Origin: an uncultured Collinsella sp.
Lineage (GTDB): Bacteria; Actinomycetota; Coriobacteriia; Coriobacteriales; Coriobacteriaceae
Direction: 5' to 3'
Length of the DNA stretch: 10,120 bases
NCBI GenBank assembly: GCA_958439425.1
Contig: CAUBVH010000035.1
Coordinates: 1 to 10,120 of the forward strand
Shown: positions 1-6,260 of the stretch, one piece after another
Position numbering within the stretch: position 1 is the stretch's first letter
Layout of the letters: the number at the start of each line of letters is the position of its first letter
Position numbers and translations under genes: made by a program
The notes under the pieces: model-generated
Databases searched by the model: none
What the model was told of the DNA's origin: nothing
The model's input: the letters and a program-made list of their open reading frames with translations, nothing else

Positions 1-328
1 ACGAGCGGGGGCTCCTGTCGTTTCCGTGCCCCTGGATTGGGTCATAGTGTCTGTCACGTCCAAAACATCGAGGTCACGTGGCTTTCTTTGCGTGCGGAAC
101 TCGCGACAAACTTAATGCCCGGCCGGCCGGGGCCACACGGCACTTTGTAGATGGCGGCTCGCTTTTCGGAACTGGGCTGATGTGGGACGGTGGGATTCCG
201 CGTCCGCCTTTTCGGCGGCCGCGCCCCGCTGTGTCGCTTCGCTCCTTGCGTGCTGCGCTAGAAAACGCTTCGCGTTTCCTCAGCTCCGCACCCTTGCGGG
301 TTCGAATCTCTCCGCTTGCCCACAAGAA
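1..328. other. GC-rich non-coding stretch, no convincing gene
   Basis: Reading frames cross this stretch in several phases, but none has a ribosome-binding site or recognisable protein signature, and the longest run straight across the tRNA next door, so I treat them as spurious. It contains a 14-bp perfect palindrome CCCGGCCGGCCGGG (118-131), a hairpin CCGCC-TTTTC-GGCGG (204-218), a short hairpin AAACGC-TTC-GCGTTT around 262-277, and a tRNA T-arm-like piece (296-312). TGTGGG (181-186) and CCCACA (319-324) are complementary and could close a folded RNA just before the terminator at 329-367. The first ~60 bases could hold the end or start of a gene lying mostly outside the window; this cannot be judged. 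Confidence 0.5.
296..315 (+). other. tRNA T-arm-like fragment, possible decayed tRNA 3' end
   Basis: The sequence GCGGGTTCGAATCTCTCCGC has the invariant T-loop TTCGAAT (301-307) with a T-stem that has one mismatch and one wobble, followed by TCTCCG as seen at the 3' end of some tRNA-Ser genes. No matching 5' acceptor strand, anticodon arm or CCA is present at the right distances, so it is not an intact tRNA. It could be a tRNA pseudogene remnant, an old attachment-site scar, or part of a structured RNA. Only the T-arm resemblance is seen; the rest is inference. Confidence 0.3.
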
Positions 329-367
329 AGCGCCCTGGGCCGTTATGGGCTCAGGGCGCTCAGTTTT
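329..367. terminator. strong bidirectional intrinsic terminator
   Basis: AGCGCCCTG (329-337) pairs perfectly with CAGGGCGCT (352-360). The inner bases GGCC/GGCT extend the stem to about 13 bp around the loop GTTATG (342-347). On the minus strand the hairpin starts 10 nt after the encoded CCA of tRNA-Gln and is followed by TTTCTT, so it should end the tRNA transcript. On the plus strand TTTT follows at 364-367, so it could also stop transcription coming from the left flank. Confidence 0.8.
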
Positions 368-369
368 AA

Positions 370-444
370 TGGCTGGGACGGAGGGATTCGAACCCCCAAC
401 AGCCGGCACCAAAAACCGGAGTTCTACCGTTGAACTACGTCCCA
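370..444 (-). tRNA. tRNA-Gln (anticodon TTG)
   Basis: The minus strand folds into a complete cloverleaf. Acceptor TGGGACG (444-438) pairs with CGTCCCA (380-374). The D-arm is GTTC-AACGGTA-GAAC. The anticodon stem CCGGT/GCCGG holds the loop TTTTGGT with anticodon TTG at 412-410, reading CAA (glutamine). The T-arm is GGGGG-TTCGAAT-CCCTC. The discriminator base is G and the CCA end is encoded (372-370). It lies 38 bp after the stop codon of the upstream minus-strand gene and just before the terminator at 329-367. A separate tRNA promoter is not obvious in the 38-bp gap, so read-through from upstream or a promoter inside the preceding gene is possible. Confidence 0.95.
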
Positions 445-482
445 ATGTGTGGTGTTGCCCAAAAGCAACTCGTCTAGTTTAC

Positions 483-1388
483 CTAATCTGCGAGGGCATC
501 GCAAACGCCGTCGAGTAGGCGTACGGCGAGGGTCTGCGCGTCGCTGGCCGTAAAGGTGCCGTTGTAACGCGTCATGCCGGTGAGCTCGATGCGAATTCGT
601 GCCGGCTTTTGCTGTGCGGCGACATTGGCGGTACGGATGCGCTGGGCCAGGTTGTGGCACTCGGCGAGGGCGATCGTGGCGCGCGGGGCGGCGTCTGCAG
701 GCAACTCGTCGCTTGCGATCTCGAGCACCAGGTCGACATCGGTCGGAACCTCGGAATCGCAAAGCATCATGCCGCTGCTGTCGGTCGTCGCCGTGGCGAT
801 GTTCCACATGCGCGATGCTACGCTGCGCGCGATAGGGTCCTCGCCGATGACGGCAATCTGGAAACGCTCGAGCACGTTGGCGGCGCGCGCAAAACCGATG
901 CGAGACTCGGCTTCGGTGACCGAGGGCTTGCCCTCCCACACATGGTGCAGGCGGTTGATGTAGGCGTAGGTGTCCTGGAAGGCCATGCCGTCGGCAAACA
1001 GGCCGACATTTTCCTGGAACTGCTGCAGGGCGGCCTCGGTATGCGGACCAAAGTAGCCGTCGTCTTCGCCACAGGCAAAGCCCAAAACGTTGAGAGCGCG
1101 CTGCAGGGCCTGCACATCGGCGCCATGGAAATTGGGCATGCGCAGATACAGAGTGCGGTCGCCCAGCTTATACGAGGCGTCGACCAGGGCGCTCCAACAG
1201 GGGATATCGACGGCATGACCGGCAGCAAGGCCGCTGTCGAGCCTGAAGGTGCTGACGGCCTGCTCGGTGGTGGTGCCAAAGCGCTTGTCGACAACCTCGG
1301 CGTCATCGATTGTATAGCCGAGCTGCAGAAGGCGGGACTGAACATCCTCGACGGCTGCTCCCTGCATGCCCGTGGTAATAGGTTCCAT
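483..1388 (-). CDS. peptidoglycan-binding-domain protein, CwlM-like, cytoplasmic
   Basis: This 301-residue protein has two tandem PG_binding_1-type repeats. The first is at about residues 6-72. The second, at about 79-145, contains DVQALQRALNVLGF and DGYFGPHTEAALQQFQ, the usual helix-GxxGPxTxxAV pattern. The remaining ~125 residues (175-301) resemble the size and position of an Amidase_3 domain in actinobacterial CwlM-like proteins, but I see no clear His/Glu/His zinc ligands, so catalysis is doubtful. There is no signal peptide: the N-terminus MEPITTGMQGAAVEDVQ goes straight into the first repeat, so the protein should be cytoplasmic. The start is supported by AAAGGGG about 8 nt upstream. 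Mycobacterial CwlM is a cytoplasmic regulator of MurA rather than a hydrolase; a similar regulatory role here is inference. It could instead be an exported protein lacking a recognised leader. Confidence 0.75.
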   Translation of the reverse strand: MEPITTGMQGAAVEDVQSRLLQLGYTIDDAEVVDKRFGTTTEQAVSTFRLDSGLAAGHAVDIPCWSALVDASYKLGDRTLYLRMPNFHGADVQALQRALNVLGFACGEDDGYFGPHTEAALQQFQENVGLFADGMAFQDTYAYINRLHHVWEGKPSVTEAESRIGFARAANVLERFQIAVIGEDPIARSVASRMWNIATATTDSSGMMLCDSEVPTDVDLVLEIASDELPADAAPRATIALAECHNLAQRIRTANVAAQQKPARIRIELTGMTRYNGTFTASDAQTLAVRLLDGVCDALAD

Positions 1389-1417
1389 GAACGAACCCCT
1401 TTCGGCGTACCATTCGT

Positions 1418-1446
1418 ACTATTTTGAGCGCGTGTCGGATAGACAA
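1418..1446 (-). promoter_or_regulatory. candidate promoter of the CwlM-like gene
   Basis: On the minus strand a -35-like TTGTCT (1446-1441) is spaced 17 nt from a -10-like AATAGT (1423-1418), each matching the consensus at 4 of 6 bases. It would give a ~20-25 nt leader before the AAAGGGG ribosome-binding site at about 1396-1402. The 139-bp gap after the polyprenyl synthase gene makes a separate promoter plausible. Weak matches, so tentative. Confidence 0.35.
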
Positions 1447-1527
1447 CGCGAGACAATGCATAAACATGCACTCAACAGTGTAGCAACTTGTACCCAAACG
1501 CGCTGCCCACAGGTTTTATGACCCCCG

Positions 1528-2553
1528 CTAGTTAAGACGCTCCACAAAGAAATCTGCCATTGAGAGGAAGAGCTCGCGCGCATGCGGGTCGAGCTCGACG
1601 CCTTCGATAGCGGCCTTGGCCTTAGCGGTCAGGTCGAGCGCATAGGTGTGGGCGTAATCGATGGAGCCGGTCTCCTGGAAGATCTCCACGGCGCGTGCGA
1701 GCTGCGCAGGGTCCTCGGTGCCCGAGGAAAGGATTGCCTCGATCTCGTCGTGATAGCGCTCGTCTGACAGGGCATGCACGGCAACGAGGGTGCGCTTGCC
1801 CTCGGTGATATCGGTGCGGAAGTCCTTGTTGGCGGCCTCCTTGGTGCCGATCAAGTTGAGCAGGTCGTCTTGAATCTGGAAGGCAAGGCCCGTGTGCAGC
1901 CCAAAGGCGCGCAGTGCCTCAATCTGCTCTTCGCTGCCGCCGCCGATAATGGCTCCGGCGGCAAGCGGCGTCGCTCCGCTGTAGTACGCGGTCTTGTGCG
2001 TCGCCATGTCCAGATAATCGTCGACCGAAATGTCAAAGCGCCCGTCGCGGACCCAGCCCAGGTCGAGCGCCTGGCCCTCGATGGTACGGACGATCATCTC
2101 GGTAAGCTCGTGGAGCACGCGAAGCTTCACGTCTGCGTTGAGCGTGGGGTCGTCGAGAACCGTCTTGGTGACCATGGTGAGCGCCAGGTCACCGCAGTTG
2201 ATGGCAAGACCGGTGCCCTCGGTAAGGTGCATGCAGGGCTTGCCGCGACGAATCTGCCCGTTGTCGGCGATGTCGTCGTGGATGAGTGCGCCCGACTGAA
2301 AGTGCTCGATGGCCGCCGCTGCGCTGCGGGCGCTCTCAAAGCTGCCGCCTACTGCGGTTGCGGCGAGCATGCAGATAAGCGGGCGGTGGCGCTTGCCGGC
2401 GTTGGCCGTAAAAGCCGAGAGCGGCGCGTACAGGTAGCGTTCGATATCGGCAGAGGTCGCCTGTCCGTCAAAGAACGTGGCCAGATAGTCATTAATCTGG
2501 TCAAAGTGCTGGGCTAAAAAGCAGGTAAACGGACTGGACACGGGTTCTCGCAT
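1528..2553 (-). CDS. all-trans polyprenyl diphosphate synthase
   Basis: A 341-residue class I trans-isoprenyl diphosphate synthase, which condenses isopentenyl diphosphate onto an allylic diphosphate. Family signatures appear in order: GKRHRP (53-58), the first Asp-rich motif DDIAD (93-97), HKT (186-188), the second Asp-rich motif region FQIQDDLLN (225-233) and DITEGKRT (248-255). The second motif is DDxxN rather than the common DDxxD. Residues 4 and 5 before the first motif are small (Ala89, Gly88), which in this family favours geranylgeranyl or longer products over farnesyl diphosphate; likely uses are the menaquinone side chain or other lipid carriers. The start is the first in-frame ATG; the purine run AAGAAAG is very close to it, so the exact start is less certain than the gene. 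It lies 114 bp after the PTS fusion on the same strand. Confidence 0.9.
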   Translation of the reverse strand: MREPVSSPFTCFLAQHFDQINDYLATFFDGQATSADIERYLYAPLSAFTANAGKRHRPLICMLAATAVGGSFESARSAAAAIEHFQSGALIHDDIADNGQIRRGKPCMHLTEGTGLAINCGDLALTMVTKTVLDDPTLNADVKLRVLHELTEMIVRTIEGQALDLGWVRDGRFDISVDDYLDMATHKTAYYSGATPLAAGAIIGGGSEEQIEALRAFGLHTGLAFQIQDDLLNLIGTKEAANKDFRTDITEGKRTLVAVHALSDERYHDEIEAILSSGTEDPAQLARAVEIFQETGSIDYAHTYALDLTAKAKAAIEGVELDPHARELFLSMADFFVERLN

Positions 2554-2667
2554 TCTTTCTTAGGTTGCATCGATGTAGTGTGCAGGCAACATATTGCCAC
2601 ATTGTGCCTGCCTGCGTGGCAGGTTTGGGGATTTAAGGCAACGGCGCATGTCGGACGAGTTTCGTAG

Positions 2668-5118
2668 TTAGACCAGTCCAAAGTGCTCGAGCGCCTTGAC
2701 GACGCCATCTTTGTCGACCGAGTCGGTGATGTAGTCCGCGCGCTTTTTGAGATAGTCCGGTGCATTGCCCATGGCGATACCGACATCGACGGCGTTCATC
2801 AGCGAGACGTCATTGCTGGCGTCGCCGATGCCGTATACGGTTCCGTGGTGGGGATCGAGGGCGTCGAGTACGGACTGGATACCCTCGCGCTTGGTGCATT
2901 CGCGAGGCGAAATCTCGGTCACTTCGAGCTCGAGCTCGTTAAAGCAGAGCAGCGGCTCAAACGCTTGATCCTGAGCGATGCGGTTGGCAAGCGACGTGGA
3001 CATTAAGATCTTGTAGGCGCTGTAATGTTGCAGCTGCGTAATTGCATCGCCCACGGTGCGGGCGTATCCCGGGGCGTCGGGCGCATCGGCACTCATGCGA
3101 ACGACGCCATTGAGTCCCTCAAAACGAATCACTTCGTCCGATTGCTCAAGAATGGGAGCAAGGCGCTGCAGCATGCCGGGCGTCATCGCCAAATCGCGAA
3201 TCACGTGTCCCTCAAGTTCGACATAGCCACCCGCGAGGCAGACGATGCCGGTCCAGGGCAGCTCGAGCAGCTTTGGATGGATGCAGCTCAGCGTGCGCCC
3301 TGTGCAGATAAACGCCATATTGCCCTTGGCGACAAAATCACGGATGGCTTGCGAGACCGCTTCATTGGGATAGGGGGAGAGGTCTCGCTCGCTCTCGGGA
3401 AGCTCTTGTGCCACTCGAGGGTCTTGCCAGGCGAGTGTTCCGTCGATATCGAAGAAGCAGATATCGCCGCGCTTATGGGCTGCGCTGGCGGCAGGGGAGG
3501 CCGAGGTGGTGGGCACAAATCCCGGCTCGAGGCCCATGATCTGGTCAAAATGCTCTTTAACGCGGGGAACGGAGATGCCAATAATCACCTGGGCGGTCTT
3601 GCCCGTAATGATGAGGCCCTTGGCGCCCGCCGCGACGAAGGCTGCGTTGTCTGCGACAACGGAAGGTTCTGCGACCTCAACGCGCAGACGCGTGGCGCAA
3701 TTGGTCGCTCCTACAATATTGCTAACGCCACCCAAGAGCGCAACGACTTGCTCAGCAAGCAGATGATCTTGGGATGATTGGTTGTCGGTGCCGTTTTGGG
3801 CCGCGCCTTCTTTGGCAGAGCTTTTTCCCGTCAGACGTGCGAGCGCCGCATCGCTGGCGATATGATCCTCGCGGCCTGGGGTTTTTAGGTCGAAAGCCAG
3901 AATGAGGCCCCGGAAGACCAGAAAAAAAACAGCGCTAAACATCAGACCGATACCGAGCGCCAAAAGGTAGGAGCCGGCATGCATTCGCATGAGTGGGATG
4001 AAGTTGAAGGCCGTCATTTCCATGAGACCGCCCGAGAAGATGCCGACGATGCCAAAGAAGTTCATGGTCATGGCAAGGCAGGAGGACAGGACGGCGTAGA
4101 GCAAAAAGAGTCCGGGATAGGTGAACATAAAGAGAAACTCTAGCGGCTCGGTGACGCCGCAGACCACCGAGGCGACGATGGCGGGCAAAAGGATGACCTT
4201 AAGGCCGGCGCGGCGTTCGGGTTTGGCGGTGAAATAGAATGCTGCCGCGATGGCGGGAAGGCCAAAGAGCTTGCCCCAGCCGGTGGCGGTAAAACCTGCC
4301 CAGGGCGCAAGTTCATTTAAAGGGCGCGTGCTATGGGAGAGAATGGGGAGCAGGTTGGTCCACGTGGCGTAAATACCGTCGTGAATGACCAGATTGTCGT
4401 AATAGATGGGCATATAGAGCAGATGGTGCAGCCCCATGGGCTCGAGTGCTCGCTCCAAAAACACAAAGATGCCCACGCCGAAGGGGCCGACGCCCGCAAG
4501 TGCGTGGCGCAGCGTTTCGGTCACAGCGTATGCGAAAGGCACGATGGCGGCCGAGATGGCGGCAAGGGCAAACACGGCAAAAAAGCTGATGAGGTAGACC
4601 AGCGAGGAACCCGAGAAGGTGCCGAGCCAATCGGGAACCTTGGCATCGTAGAAGCGGTCATGGATCGCGACGACGGTTGCCGACACCGCCAGCGGGCCGA
4701 TAATGCCGGTGTCGAGCGTCTTGATGCCGTCGATGACGGTGATACCGCTGGCGGGGGTCAAAGATGATGGGTACTTAAGCCCAAGGTTGTCTCCGCTCAG
4801 CTTAATGATCTCGCTCAAAAAGAAGCAATAGGCAAAATAGGCCACGAGTGCCTCGAGGCAGCAGCGTGCCGGTTGCTTTTGGGCAAGACCGATAGGCAGC
4901 GCTACGGCAAAAAGGAGCGGGAGACGTTTAAAGACCGTCCACGAGCCGCGCTGGATGATGGTCCAGAAAACGTACCAAGGGGTTCCGTATACGGCGAGGT
5001 CGCCGACGATGTCTACGGTCGTGGCGAGGGCGGAGATGCCGACCATGAGGCCTGATATAGAAAACAGCATGGCGGGCGCGAACATTGCCCCGCCAAAGCG
5101 TTGGATTTTTTGCAGCAT
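2668..5118 (-). CDS. PTS EIIC-EIIB-HAD phosphatase fusion, glucoside-type
   Basis: An 816-residue three-part protein. Residues 1 to ~415 form a hydrophobic EIIC channel of the glucose/maltose/GlcNAc superfamily, opening with MLQKIQRFGGAMFAPAMLF and carrying the hallmark GVTEPLEF (321-328). After a polar linker, EIIB (~453-529) has the phosphorylated cysteine Cys474 in TNCATRLRV. A linker rich in Ser and Ala leads to a Cof-type HAD phosphatase (~551-816) with FFDIDGT (Asp557/Asp559), ICTGRT (Thr606), Lys743 and GDASNDVSLM (Asp766, Asp770). All catalytic motifs look intact. The IIC-IIB order fits MalX/GlvC/PtsG-type permeases rather than TreP (IIB-IIC). EIIA is not fused and must come from elsewhere. 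The fusion suggests uptake with phosphorylation, then dephosphorylation of a sugar or regulation of a phosphosugar pool; the substrate is unknown. The start is the ATG with GGAAGG 6 nt upstream. It is divergent from the GntR regulator. Confidence 0.9.
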   Translation of the reverse strand: MLQKIQRFGGAMFAPAMLFSISGLMVGISALATTVDIVGDLAVYGTPWYVFWTIIQRGSWTVFKRLPLLFAVALPIGLAQKQPARCCLEALVAYFAYCFFLSEIIKLSGDNLGLKYPSSLTPASGITVIDGIKTLDTGIIGPLAVSATVVAIHDRFYDAKVPDWLGTFSGSSLVYLISFFAVFALAAISAAIVPFAYAVTETLRHALAGVGPFGVGIFVFLERALEPMGLHHLLYMPIYYDNLVIHDGIYATWTNLLPILSHSTRPLNELAPWAGFTATGWGKLFGLPAIAAAFYFTAKPERRAGLKVILLPAIVASVVCGVTEPLEFLFMFTYPGLFLLYAVLSSCLAMTMNFFGIVGIFSGGLMEMTAFNFIPLMRMHAGSYLLALGIGLMFSAVFFLVFRGLILAFDLKTPGREDHIASDAALARLTGKSSAKEGAAQNGTDNQSSQDHLLAEQVVALLGGVSNIVGATNCATRLRVEVAEPSVVADNAAFVAAGAKGLIITGKTAQVIIGISVPRVKEHFDQIMGLEPGFVPTTSASPAASAAHKRGDICFFDIDGTLAWQDPRVAQELPESERDLSPYPNEAVSQAIRDFVAKGNMAFICTGRTLSCIHPKLLELPWTGIVCLAGGYVELEGHVIRDLAMTPGMLQRLAPILEQSDEVIRFEGLNGVVRMSADAPDAPGYARTVGDAITQLQHYSAYKILMSTSLANRIAQDQAFEPLLCFNELELEVTEISPRECTKREGIQSVLDALDPHHGTVYGIGDASNDVSLMNAVDVGIAMGNAPDYLKKRADYITDSVDKDGVVKALEHFGLV

Positions 5119-5124
5119 AATATG

Positions 5125-5130
5125 CCTTCC
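5125..5130 (-). promoter_or_regulatory. RBS that fixes the PTS fusion start
   Basis: GGAAGG on the minus strand lies 6 nt before the ATG at 5118. It favours that start over an in-frame TTG at 5154, which has no such site and would add 12 residues not typical of EIIC N-termini. Confidence 0.7.
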
Positions 5131-5156
5131 GGATGCAACATGCTGTGCGAGCAAGA

Positions 5157-5168
5157 ACGTTTAAACAA
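5157..5168. promoter_or_regulatory. operator-like site 1 (GTTTAAACAA), PTS side
   Basis: The 10-mer GTTTAAACAA (5159-5168) includes the palindrome GTTTAAAC and matches the right-hand ten positions of the consensus TTGTTTAAACAA found at four places here. It lies 40-50 bp upstream of the PTS fusion ATG and just downstream of the TACAAT -10-like box, a position suited to repression. It adjoins a second inverted repeat, CAATGA-AC-TCATTG (5166-5179). Probable target of the TreR-like regulator encoded at 5343-6062; inference from position and similarity. Confidence 0.6.
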
Positions 5169-5175
5169 TGAACTC

Positions 5176-5181
5176 ATTGTA
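5176..5181 (-). promoter_or_regulatory. candidate -10 box for the PTS fusion
   Basis: TACAAT on the minus strand is a good -10 hexamer (5/6), about 58 bp before the ATG. No convincing -35 lies 16-18 bp upstream (AATGCG at 17), so the promoter may be weak or activator-dependent. It overlaps the inverted repeat CAATGAACTCATTG. Confidence 0.35.
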
Positions 5182-5241
5182 GAGGACTGGCTGCTTGCCG
5201 CATTGACGGTTTTGATTCGGTCCGATTTGGGTTTCGGGGGA

Positions 5242-5282
5242 ACCGTCGACGGTAAATAATCCGTACTTTACCGATAATCGGT
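5242..5282. repeat. cluster of short inverted repeats in the divergent control region
   Basis: Three overlapping dyads are packed here: the perfect palindrome ACCGTCGACGGT (5242-5253), the arms GGTAAA/TTTACC (5251-5256 and 5267-5272), and ACCGAT-A-ATCGGT (5270-5282). They end where operator-like site 2 begins. They may bind a second regulator or form DNA/RNA structure between the divergent genes; no known motif is recognised. Confidence 0.55.
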
Positions 5283-5290
5283 TTAAACAA
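5279..5290. promoter_or_regulatory. operator-like site 2 (GTTTAAACAA), regulator side
   Basis: The same 10-mer as site 1, GTTTAAACAA (5281-5290), 122 bp away centre to centre and in the same orientation. Its centre TTTAAA coincides with the predicted -35 of the regulator gene, so binding would block that promoter. This suggests autorepression. Confidence 0.6.
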
Positions 5291-5309
5291 CTTTAAGAAA
5301 TGCTATCGT
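5282..5309 (+). promoter_or_regulatory. candidate promoter of the GntR/TreR-like gene
   Basis: -35-like TTTAAA (5282-5287), 16-nt spacer, -10-like TATCGT (5304-5309) preceded by TGC, giving an extended -10. The leader would be ~25 nt, with the ribosome-binding site AGAGGTGA at 5331-5338 before ATG 5343. The -35 lies inside operator-like site 2. Confidence 0.45.
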
Positions 5310-5342
5310 GCCTAGCCATACATATTCATTAGAGGTGAAGTT

Positions 5343-6062
5343 ATGCCAAAAGCGATTTACGAAGGAATCTACCGCGAGATCCGTTCGCGCATCATTAACG
5401 GGACCTATGCGTTTCAGGAGATGCTGCCAACCGAAGCCGAGCTGACCGCGGAGTTTGGCTGCACGCGCAATACCGTTCGACGCGCCTTGAGCATGCTGGC
5501 CGACCAGATGTTTGTGCAGCCTATACACGGCAAGGGCGTGCGCGTTATTTGGCTTAAGGGCGAAACCGACATGCTGGGCGCACTCGAAGAGGTTGAGTCG
5601 TTTGGCGAGTTCGCAAAACGCAACAATGCCGTCGCATCGACCGAGGTCAAGTCTTTTGAACATTTGATTTGCACTGAGCAACTGTCGCGCCGCCTTGGCT
5701 TTAAGGTGGGCGAGGAGCTGATTCGCGTCGTGCGTGTCCGAAGCCTCAACGGCAGCGCGCGCCAGGTGGACCATGGCTACTTTTTGGAGTCGATCGCCAA
5801 GGGCCTGACCCCCGAGATTGCGGCAAGCTCTATCTACGACTATCTGGAGCACAAGCGTGGCGTCAAAGTGATGGCGAGCCGCCGTACGGTGAGCGTCGAG
5901 CTTGCCAACGATGAGGACTGCAGCTACTTGGACCTTGGCAAGTACAACTGCGTCGCCGTTATGGAGAGCCAGTCGTACACCTCGGACGGCATCTTATTTG
6001 AGGTGACGCACGCTCGCACACACCCCGAGATCTTCCACTACCGCGTTAACTCCAAGCGATAG
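5343..6062 (+). CDS. GntR/HutC-family transcriptional regulator, TreR-like
   Basis: A 239-residue DNA-binding regulator. An N-terminal winged helix-turn-helix (~3-70) shows the GntR pattern: IYREIRSRIINGTY, LPTEAELTAEFGCTRNTVRRALSML and a wing GKGVRVI. A UTRA effector-binding domain follows (~85-232). The order and wording of motifs (SFGEFAK, SIYDYLEHKRGVKV, EDCSYLDLGKYNCVAV, FEVTHARTHPEIFHYR) closely follow Bacillus TreR as I remember it; TreR is a repressor released by trehalose-6-phosphate. The effector here is unproven but a phosphosugar is likely. The start is well set by AGAGGTGA 4 nt before the ATG. The gene is divergent from the PTS fusion and upstream of the ABC operon, and operator-like sites flank all three, so it probably controls all of them and itself. 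The gene is followed by its own terminator. Confidence 0.9.
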   Translation: MPKAIYEGIYREIRSRIINGTYAFQEMLPTEAELTAEFGCTRNTVRRALSMLADQMFVQPIHGKGVRVIWLKGETDMLGALEEVESFGEFAKRNNAVASTEVKSFEHLICTEQLSRRLGFKVGEELIRVVRVRSLNGSARQVDHGYFLESIAKGLTPEIAASSIYDYLEHKRGVKVMASRRTVSVELANDEDCSYLDLGKYNCVAVMESQSYTSDGILFEVTHARTHPEIFHYRVNSKR

Positions 6063-6100
6063 CCGGCTAGCTCGCAGCCTGACGAGACTCATGTCCTCAA

Positions 6101-6155
6101 AGAGAAAACGCCCGGTCAAACCGACGATGCATCGGCTTGACCGGGCGTTTTCTCT
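6101..6155. terminator. very strong intrinsic terminator after the regulator gene
   Basis: AGAGAAAACGCCCGGTCAA (6101-6119) pairs perfectly over 19 bp with 6137-6155. One mismatch is followed by CCGA/TCGG, which extends the stem around the loop CGATGCA (6125-6131). A-rich and T-rich ends are built into the stem, so it should act in both directions. It isolates the regulator transcript from the ABC operon, whose promoter lies downstream. Confidence 0.9.
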
Positions 6156-6173
6156 GCATTCGATAACAAGTAA

Positions 6174-6185
6174 TTGTTTATACAA
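6174..6185. promoter_or_regulatory. operator-like site 3 (TTGTTTATACAA), upstream of ABC operon
   Basis: TTGTTTATACAA differs from the local consensus TTGTTTAAACAA at one base and has TTGT/ACAA arms. It resembles the TTGTATATACAA-like operators I recall for Bacillus TreR. It is 75 bp upstream (centre to centre) of site 4, close to seven helical turns, so paired binding or looping is possible. Confidence 0.55.
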
Positions 6186-6248
6186 AGCTTGTCAAGTATC
6201 AAGTTGAAATTACCGTTCACCGAAGTTTTTCTACCGCTCTAGTAATAC

Positions 6249-6260
6249 TTGTTCAAACAA
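6249..6260. promoter_or_regulatory. operator-like site 4 (TTGTTCAAACAA), on the ABC promoter
   Basis: TTGTTCAAACAA has perfect 5-bp arms TTGTT/AACAA. It covers the predicted -35 of the binding-protein gene, the same geometry as site 2 at the regulator promoter. A shorter TTGTACAA (6277-6284) lies over the -10 and start-site area. Confidence 0.6.

Noticed and set aside
181..324. Selenocysteine tRNA, tmRNA or an intron-split tRNA on the plus strand
   Set aside because: Only the T-arm fits. No 8-bp acceptor, long variable arm with a TCA anticodon, tmRNA acceptor GGGGGCT partner, or CCA could be found at the needed distances.
454..469. Hairpin GTTGC/GCAAC between the CwlM-like gene and tRNA-Gln
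   Set aside because: Only 5 bp and no T-run; too weak to call a terminator.
78..518. Long plus-strand reading frame of 146 residues
   Set aside because: It runs across the terminator and antisense through tRNA-Gln and has no ribosome-binding site. Its protein contains the GFEPPT-type wording typical of false translations of tRNA genes.
2582..2623. Possible terminator after the PTS fusion
   Set aside because: Several small stems exist (GCAGGCA/TGCCTGC, CCTGCC/GGCAGG, GGCAA/TTGCC), but none is followed by a T-run on the minus strand and the stems compete, so a terminator is not supported.
5119..5154. TTG start for the PTS fusion adding 12 residues
   Set aside because: No ribosome-binding site precedes it, while GGAAGG is ideally spaced from the ATG at 5118 and that start matches the usual EIIC N-terminus.
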